From Desulfuromonadales bacterium (GTDB taxonomy: Bacteria; Desulfobacterota; Desulfuromonadia; Desulfuromonadales; Syntrophotaleaceae): DNA of 47,639 nucleotides. The stretch covers positions 1 through 47,639 of the forward strand of contig JABXKU010000011.1 in assembly GCA_013619105.1 (NCBI GenBank), given 5' to 3'. The translations under genes and the position numbers were made by a program. Each line of letters starts with the position of its first letter. Within the stretch, counting starts at the first letter, position 1. The notes below the pieces were generated by a model that ran no database searches, was not told the DNA's origin, and saw only the letters and a list, made by a program, of their open reading frames with translations. Of the stretch, positions 42,750 to 47,639 are shown one piece after another.

Positions 42750-44211
42750 AAAAGAAGTTCACGTTTTTTCCGGTGAGGCCACTCTCACCATTGAGGATCG
42801 TCTCATTATTCCACAGGCGGTCTGGCATCCGCCTGCTGCCCGTGGCGACCTATTGCGCGTCGCATCAGCGGATGTCATCATCCTCTACATCGATGCGGCT
42901 CCATCTAGGCTGCAACCGTCTTACAAAGAAATCCAGGCCCTCCTTAAAAGGGGGGCCGTTGTTGTCGGAGCTGGCCGGGAGGGGGCACTCCGAGCAATGG
43001 AATTGGAATCTTATGGCATGGCGGCCCCTGGACGCCTGCCTGCCTTGTTGAAAGAGGATGTGCTTGCCCGTGAGGATGCCATTCTGCCCGCTGCATGCGA
43101 GACAGGCGCCCCCTCCCTTAGTCTGGCCCATCTAGCCCACCTGACATCGAACCTTGTCGAGCAGGGCCTTTGGAGCGCCACATTAAGAACCTGTGCTATC
43201 GATCAGGCAGGAGAAATTCCTGCTGCAGACAGGCGCCTATCGCAACTGGTCAAGAGATGGCGTATCGCGGGAATGGACAAGGAGGAGATAGAAAGGCTGA
43301 CCTCACTGCTCTTTGCACAGCCGGTGGACATTTGCCGCCAGGACGCTCTTCATGCATTAAACACCATCTACCAACAGCAGGGCCCCTCCACCACGGTTCT
43401 AAAAAAACTGGCACCACCGACCCTTTTTTTCTGCCCCACGGAACGCTTAGCAATGGGGCAGTGGGAAGAAAAAGAGTTCATTCGTGACAACCACGTTTTG
43501 GCAACTTTCCGCCTGTTTAGTGGACAAGCGAAGCAGGTTCATCAGGAAACCATTCAGCACCTGGCCATGCTCGAATGGGCCAGGGACGAAGGGGGCAAGG
43601 ACAACCGGACAAAGCCTGGGCACCTATTGGGGGCCAACATTCCTTCACGCCCTTCACAACAGGATCCTTGGGCATTGGGTCATAGTCTCTCCTCGGAAGA
43701 AAAGGTCCAATGGCTCAACGAGGAGTCGGTACTTGCCCAGTTTGAGGAATGCAAAGGCGTAAAGAGTAAAGAAGGACAGGCCCAAATTCGGTCTGCCGCC
43801 CTACGGCGCGTCTGTAAAATAAAAGGGATTAACCTCGAAGGCAAAGAACTGCCCCCTGACCAGTATGCGGTGGCCTGGCTACGCTTTCGCCGCTATCTGG
43901 ATCCGATGGAAAATACCCTCATCTGGGTCAAAGCCAAAGGCTTGTACCAATCAGCCGTTAACTGCTGGCGTGATATCTCGACCTTTAACAGAGCCCTTGC
44001 AACACAGAACCCTGAGTTTCAATGTGGCACCATCTCCACGGCAGTCGTTCGAGATTTTTTCTGCGACCTTTGGAATATCCCCCCAGAGGAATTTCATCAT
44101 GACCTGCGCTTACGGGGTTTTCGCGGGGAACGTGACTTTCTTACAGCCGCACGACGCCACTACGCCTTTGCCCTACATATTCAGCAACTCGGCTGTCGCC
44201 TAACGCTTTAG
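42736..44211 (+). CDS. TfuA-domain protein with long C-terminal extension
   Basis: 491 residues from the ATG at 42736, overlapping ycaO by 14 nt. The TfuA core (about 5-150) is recognisable from VFSGEATL, PPAARGDLLRVASADVIILYI, LQPSYKEIQALLKRGAVVVG and EGALRAMELESYGM, the counterpart of the usual SMGALRAAEL-x2-FGM. After about residue 210 come nearly 280 further residues with no similarity I know, mostly helical, including EFQCGTISTAVVRDFFCDLW near the end. TfuA proteins work with YcaO in thioamidation (trifolitoxin, thiovarsolin, archaeal methyl-CoM reductase), perhaps handling sulfur. Known members are often about half this size. Confidence 0.8.
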   Translation: MSKPEKEVHVFSGEATLTIEDRLIIPQAVWHPPAARGDLLRVASADVIILYIDAAPSRLQPSYKEIQALLKRGAVVVGAGREGALRAMELESYGMAAPGRLPALLKEDVLAREDAILPAACETGAPSLSLAHLAHLTSNLVEQGLWSATLRTCAIDQAGEIPAADRRLSQLVKRWRIAGMDKEEIERLTSLLFAQPVDICRQDALHALNTIYQQQGPSTTVLKKLAPPTLFFCPTERLAMGQWEEKEFIRDNHVLATFRLFSGQAKQVHQETIQHLAMLEWARDEGGKDNRTKPGHLLGANIPSRPSQQDPWALGHSLSSEEKVQWLNEESVLAQFEECKGVKSKEGQAQIRSAALRRVCKIKGINLEGKELPPDQYAVAWLRFRRYLDPMENTLIWVKAKGLYQSAVNCWRDISTFNRALATQNPEFQCGTISTAVVRDFFCDLWNIPPEEFHHDLRLRGFRGERDFLTAARRHYAFALHIQQLGCRLTL

Positions 44212-44281
44212 AGTTTGCCTACCCTATAATTAATTCTGCCCCAGCCTTACTACTCCGTTTAAAAAACCGAATGGCCCCCTC

Positions 44282-45133
44282 CTAGGTCTGCTTGTCCAAC
44301 CACCGATCGAGTTCGTCGCTGATCAGGCCGAGGTGAGCCTTTTCCTCACGAGCTAGCTTAGCAAAGCCGTCACGGCTCTCGTCATCAATGGCATCACGGC
44401 TCATAATCCGATAGCGGTCGTAGGCGTTGATCTCCAAGCCCATGGCCAGCTGCAGGGCCTGCTCGGCGCTCTTGCCAGCCAACCACTGCAAGGCATCGGC
44501 GAGGGACACGCCCCCTTCGAGCATCGTCTCGCCGACGGGCTCGGGGAGCAGGGCTGAAGGAAAATCGTCGCTGGCGGAGCGGGTGCTGAGCCCGTGGTAG
44601 AGATGGTGCAGGGCCTCTTTATGGGCTTCTTCAGCACCGACCAGGCGACGAAAGAAGTCGCCTTCACCTCTGGCTTGATGGCGCATGGCCAGTTCGGCGT
44701 AGAGCTGGCGGGTGCCGTCTTCGAGGAGCCAGGCCAGGGCCAGGTACTCGCCGGGGTTAGCGGCCTGGGCAAACCAGGCGGTGTTCATCTCCAGTTCCCC
44801 TTCGGCGACGAGGCCATCCCAGGCGTTAATACCGCCGGACATGCTGTACACTTCTTTGAAACCGGCGTTGTTGAGCACCGAGGCGGCGGCGCGGCTGCGC
44901 ACCCCGGCGGCGCAATAGGTGATGGTCGGCTTGCCTGGATCGAGTTCAATCAATCGCTCGTCCAGAGTCTTGACCGGTATCAGCTGAGCCCCAGGCAGAT
45001 GGCCCCGCTCGTATTCGCGAGGCTGCCGCACATCGACCAGGTTATAGCTGCCATCCGGCTGCTCTTTTAGAAAAGCGCGCACCTGATCGGTACTCCAGGT
45101 GGCCACCGGCTTAAAATAATCGATTAGTCCCAT
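44282..45133 (-). CDS. Rhodanese-ferritin-like fusion protein
   Basis: 283 residues. An N-terminal rhodanese domain (about 10-110) has NLVDVRQPREYERGHLPGAQ and the active-site loop ITYCAAGVRSRAA with its catalytic cysteine. The second half (about 120-280) is a ferritin-like/rubrerythrin-type four-helix bundle, with E/H pairs in GAEEAHKEALHHLYHG and LAREEKAHLGLIS that could hold a di-iron site. It may link persulfide sulfur to iron or peroxide chemistry. It follows the FAD oxidoreductase gene by 15 bp on the same strand and faces tfuA. Confidence 0.85.
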   Translation of the reverse strand: MGLIDYFKPVATWSTDQVRAFLKEQPDGSYNLVDVRQPREYERGHLPGAQLIPVKTLDERLIELDPGKPTITYCAAGVRSRAAASVLNNAGFKEVYSMSGGINAWDGLVAEGELEMNTAWFAQAANPGEYLALAWLLEDGTRQLYAELAMRHQARGEGDFFRRLVGAEEAHKEALHHLYHGLSTRSASDDFPSALLPEPVGETMLEGGVSLADALQWLAGKSAEQALQLAMGLEINAYDRYRIMSRDAIDDESRDGFAKLAREEKAHLGLISDELDRWLDKQT

Positions 45134-45148
45134 TATTGATGCCCCGTA

Positions 45149-46291
45149 TTAAGAATGATGGTTTTCGTTACCTTCACGCAACTCTCCTGAAACCTGGTAG
45201 GTTTTCATAAAACGGCGGTCGATCCAATCCTTAAAGAGGAAGGGCAATCGCCCCTCCCAGGCCCAGCGCCCCTTACTCAGTATCCCACGATGGTTCCCAA
45301 GGTTGAGAATAAGCAAGTAATGAGACTGCGGCGTGAAAGAGACCAACGGTTGCTCTTCGAGAGCCGCCAGCAGGTTCGCATGCAGAATGGGGTTCTGCCG
45401 CACCGCATAGACTCCGACCTTGGCCAGGGGGTTCCCTTGTAGACTGATGCAATCACCGCCACCAAATAATTCAGGATGAGCTATCGACTGTAGCTGTTCA
45501 TTGACCAATAGCCCACCATCCTTCCCGACAGGCAAGCTCGAATCGGAAAAGATCGGAGAGGGTTGGACCCCGGCGGCAATAAAGGCCATATCGTAGGCTA
45601 GAGTGCGACCATCGTTAAGTTCAGCGTGCCCCTTGGTAACGGAGGAAGCCCGCCCCCCTTCTAGCACCTGCACACCCCTTTCCCGCAAAGATTTCAGGGC
45701 CAGTTGCCTCACCCGATCAGGAAAACGATGCAGCAGCCGGCTACCTGCCAGCAGAGTGATCTGCGCCTGGCCGCCGGCCCTATTGAACAGTCGCCAAAGA
45801 TTACCAGAAAGCTCGACACCGGCAGGCCCTCCCCCCACGACCAAAAGGTTTTGGCTTTTGCCTCCCATGTTCTGCAATAGCTGCGACCGGGCTTGCAAAA
45901 GGTTGACAATGGGTTTGACCGGCACCACCCCTTCGCCCTGAGCCCCCGCAATCTGAAGAGGCACACCACTGCCGGTGTTAAAGGAAGCAATATCGTAATC
46001 GAGCACATCGCCAGAGGCCATCCTCAGCCTGCGCTTCTCGGCATCTATAGAAACCACCCGGTCTTCGATAAAACGGGCGCCACGCTTCTCCACCAACTTT
46101 CGAATATGAAAGCGCGCCTGCTGGGGACGATAAAACCCGCCGAGCAGCCCCGGCCCCATGCCCGAATAATAGTGGTAGGGGCTTGGGCTGACCAGAGTTA
46201 CTCGATGGCCGCGGCTTATAAAGTTGGAAAGATTCAGCATCACGGTCATATGGGCGTGGCCGCCCCCGACCAGAACCAAGTGTCTGCTCAT
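45149..46291 (-). CDS. FAD/NAD(P)-dependent oxidoreductase (NDH-2/SQR-like)
   Basis: 380 residues. FAD motif VLVGGGHAHMTVMLNL at the N-terminus, of the GGGHAH type found in the FAD domain attached to selenide-water dikinases; a second nucleotide site LLVVGGGPAGVELSGNLWRL near residue 145; and ELFGGGDCISLQG (GGGD) near 270, which closes the FAD site. NADH dehydrogenase II and sulfide:quinone reductase have the same layout. SQR cysteines are not evident, so the substrate is unclear. Together with the rhodanese-ferritin gene it suggests a sulfur or redox role. Confidence 0.82.
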   Translation of the reverse strand: MSRHLVLVGGGHAHMTVMLNLSNFISRGHRVTLVSPSPYHYYSGMGPGLLGGFYRPQQARFHIRKLVEKRGARFIEDRVVSIDAEKRRLRMASGDVLDYDIASFNTGSGVPLQIAGAQGEGVVPVKPIVNLLQARSQLLQNMGGKSQNLLVVGGGPAGVELSGNLWRLFNRAGGQAQITLLAGSRLLHRFPDRVRQLALKSLRERGVQVLEGGRASSVTKGHAELNDGRTLAYDMAFIAAGVQPSPIFSDSSLPVGKDGGLLVNEQLQSIAHPELFGGGDCISLQGNPLAKVGVYAVRQNPILHANLLAALEEQPLVSFTPQSHYLLILNLGNHRGILSKGRWAWEGRLPFLFKDWIDRRFMKTYQVSGELREGNENHHS

Positions 46292-46416
46292 AGATAATCT
46301 CTTATTCCCGAGGAAAGAGTGTTAAAGTCACTAACCTTAAACAAGATGCCACCTTTACAATCGCATGATGCTTAACTATATTAACGAAAATTCGTCGACT
46401 TTCTCAAGGAGATTAC

Positions 46417-47010
46417 ATGATGCGTAAATTCTCGCTGTTATTCTGGCCTCTGTTGCTCATTACTTTGTTGTCGCTGTCCGGTTGTGGTTACAACAGCATT
46501 CAAGAAAACGAAGAGGCGGTCTTTGCCTCCTGGGCCGATGTCGAAGCGACTTATCAGCGCCGCGCCGACCTGATCCCCAACCTGGTGGAAACAGTCAAGG
46601 GCTATGCTTCCCATGAAAAAGAGACCCTGCAAGCGGTCACCCAAGCCCGAGCGCAAGTCGGCCAAGTCAAGCTTGACGCCAGTCAACTCGGCGATGCCGC
46701 CAGCGTAGCGCGATTCCAAAAGGCTCAACAAGGCATGTCCGGCGCCCTGTCCCGCCTGCTGGTGGTTGCAGAACGCTATCCGGATCTGAAGGCGAACCAG
46801 AACTTCCGCGACCTACAGCATCAATTAGAAGGCACCGAAAACCGCATCAACGTGGCCCGCCAGCGCTATAACCGGGTAGTGCAAACCTTCAACAGCTCAA
46901 TTCGCACCTTCCCCGGCAACCTGACCAACAAATTCATGCTCAAGCTGGAACGCAAGGAGCCCTTCAAGGCGGCGGCTGGTGCCGAACAAGCTCCCCAGGT
47001 GAAATTCTAA
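46417..47010 (+). CDS. lemA: LemA-family lipoprotein
   Basis: 197 residues. Hydrophobic N-terminus with a lipobox LSLSGC. The LemA helices follow: RRADLIPNLVETVKGYASHEKE and then NRINVARQRYNRVVQTFN. Membrane-attached protein of unknown function, often paired with a TPM-domain gene as here (stop and next ATG 1 bp apart). CAAGGAG lies before the ATG. Confidence 0.93.
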   Translation: MMRKFSLLFWPLLLITLLSLSGCGYNSIQENEEAVFASWADVEATYQRRADLIPNLVETVKGYASHEKETLQAVTQARAQVGQVKLDASQLGDAASVARFQKAQQGMSGALSRLLVVAERYPDLKANQNFRDLQHQLEGTENRINVARQRYNRVVQTFNSSIRTFPGNLTNKFMLKLERKEPFKAAAGAEQAPQVKF

Positions 47011-47011
47011 C

Positions 47012-47639
47012 ATGAGAAGACTTCTGATCACCCTGCTGATTCTGCTTGCTCTGGTGCTACCTGCCGCGGCCCTGGACGTGCCCTCATCGAACGGCTATGT
47101 CACGGACCAAGCCGGAATCATTAGTTCTGCCACGGAGCAAAAGCTTGAACGTTTCCTACGCTCCTTTGAAGAAAGCGACTCGACCCAGATCGCAATTCTG
47201 ACCATTGCTTCCCTGCAAGGGGAGTCCGTAGACGAATATGCTCTAAAAGTTGCTGAAACCTGGGGGATCGGTCAAAAAGGGAAGGATAACGGTGCCCTGC
47301 TGCTAGTGGCCAAAGGGGATCGAAAAATTCGAATCGAGGTTGGTTACGGCCTCGAAGGGAAATTAACCGACCTGCTGTCAGGACGTATCATCGACAACGA
47401 GATATCCCCCCGTTTCAAACAGGGGGATTTTGACGGCGGCATCATCGCCGGAGTCGGTGCCATGACCCAGGCAGTGCGGGGTGAATACAAAGGCACCGCC
47501 CGCGCGAACGGCAAAAAGAAACGCAGCCCCTTCGGCCTGTTGTTTTTTCTGTTTTTCCTCGGACCAGGCCTGCTCCGGATGTTCCTACCCCACTCCCGTT
47601 ACGGTCGCAGAGGAGGCATCTGGTTCGGTGGTGGTGGAG
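47012..47639 (+). CDS. TPM-domain membrane protein (YgcG family), partial
   Basis: The ATG at 47012 is 1 bp after lemA; the reading frame runs off the right edge after about 209 residues. Signal peptide ending PAAALD; then a TPM domain (about 30-150) with YVTDQAGIIS and GKDNGALLLVAKGDRKIRIE and GYGLEG. The last residues are a hydrophobic helix and a glycine-rich run (WFGGGG), the usual YgcG tail. Pairs with LemA; role unknown. Confidence 0.92.
   Translation, partial: MRRLLITLLILLALVLPAAALDVPSSNGYVTDQAGIISSATEQKLERFLRSFEESDSTQIAILTIASLQGESVDEYALKVAETWGIGQKGKDNGALLLVAKGDRKIRIEVGYGLEGKLTDLLSGRIIDNEISPRFKQGDFDGGIIAGVGAMTQAVRGEYKGTARANGKKKRSPFGLLFFLFFLGPGLLRMFLPHSRYGRRGGIWFGGGG

Overview
The window looks like a chromosomal segment of a delta-proteobacterium of the Desulfuromonadia (Desulfuromonas/Pelobacter/Geobacter-like) kind. 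The grounds are inferential: 7TMR-DISM diguanylate cyclase, pta/ackA, twin 8-Fe ferredoxins, a 35-residue RCKP-type rubredoxin-like protein, an alternative complex III, a caa3 oxidase, multiheme cytochromes and several structured intergenic repeats. No rRNA genes, CRISPR array or complete mobile element is visible.

Layout. 1-1000: truncated IS3-family transposase, a terminator and a small protein built from two copies of a four-cysteine unit. 1005-3667: divergent ilvC (long class II ketol-acid reductoisomerase) and ilvY, with an operator and a terminal-inverted-repeat element between them. 3679-7558: minus-strand block slyX - membrane rhodanese - MauE/DoxX-like protein - B12-type radical SAM protein, then a KamA-family radical SAM protein. 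7772-12977: SCO assembly factor, an A2-type caa3 cytochrome oxidase (order I, III, IV, II-cytochrome c) and heme O synthase. 13018-20369: K+ channel, release-factor-like protein, ACT-domain protein, peptide deformylase, flavin disulfide reductase-like protein, cytidine deaminase, uridine phosphorylase and a diguanylate cyclase. 20620-29026: FmdB-like zinc ribbon, a GcvH-like protein without the lipoyl lysine, a TonB-like protein, pta and ackA (convergent), two ferredoxins, TatA, a zinc-ribbon/DUF3426 protein, hpt and a DUF1573 protein. 29184-36859: quinol:electron acceptor oxidoreductase (alternative complex III, ActABCDF plus a membrane-anchored cytochrome c). 36923-37306: tRNA-Arg(CCG) and the RCKP-type protein. 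37332-40894: CAP-domain lipoprotein and a partial Tad/Flp pilus operon. 41328-44211: a 65-residue cysteine-tailed small protein followed by YcaO and an extended TfuA protein, the best candidate for an undescribed peptide or protein thioamidation/heterocyclisation system. 44282-47639: rhodanese-ferritin fusion, FAD oxidoreductase, LemA and a TPM-domain protein cut by the window edge.

How the genes work together. The alternative complex III would take electrons from quinol through the pentaheme and monoheme cytochromes to the cytochrome c domain of the caa3 oxidase, giving an aerobic chain without a bc1 complex. Pta/AckA interconvert acetyl-CoA and acetate. Cdd and Udp form a two-gene pyrimidine salvage unit.

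Unusual structure beyond genes: two copies of one stem-forming repeat, whose terminal stems differ by compensating bases (33889-34040 and 38322-38468), and two further elements with terminal inverted repeats (2520-2683 and 15453-15616). All four lie between genes and none carries a recognisable ORF.
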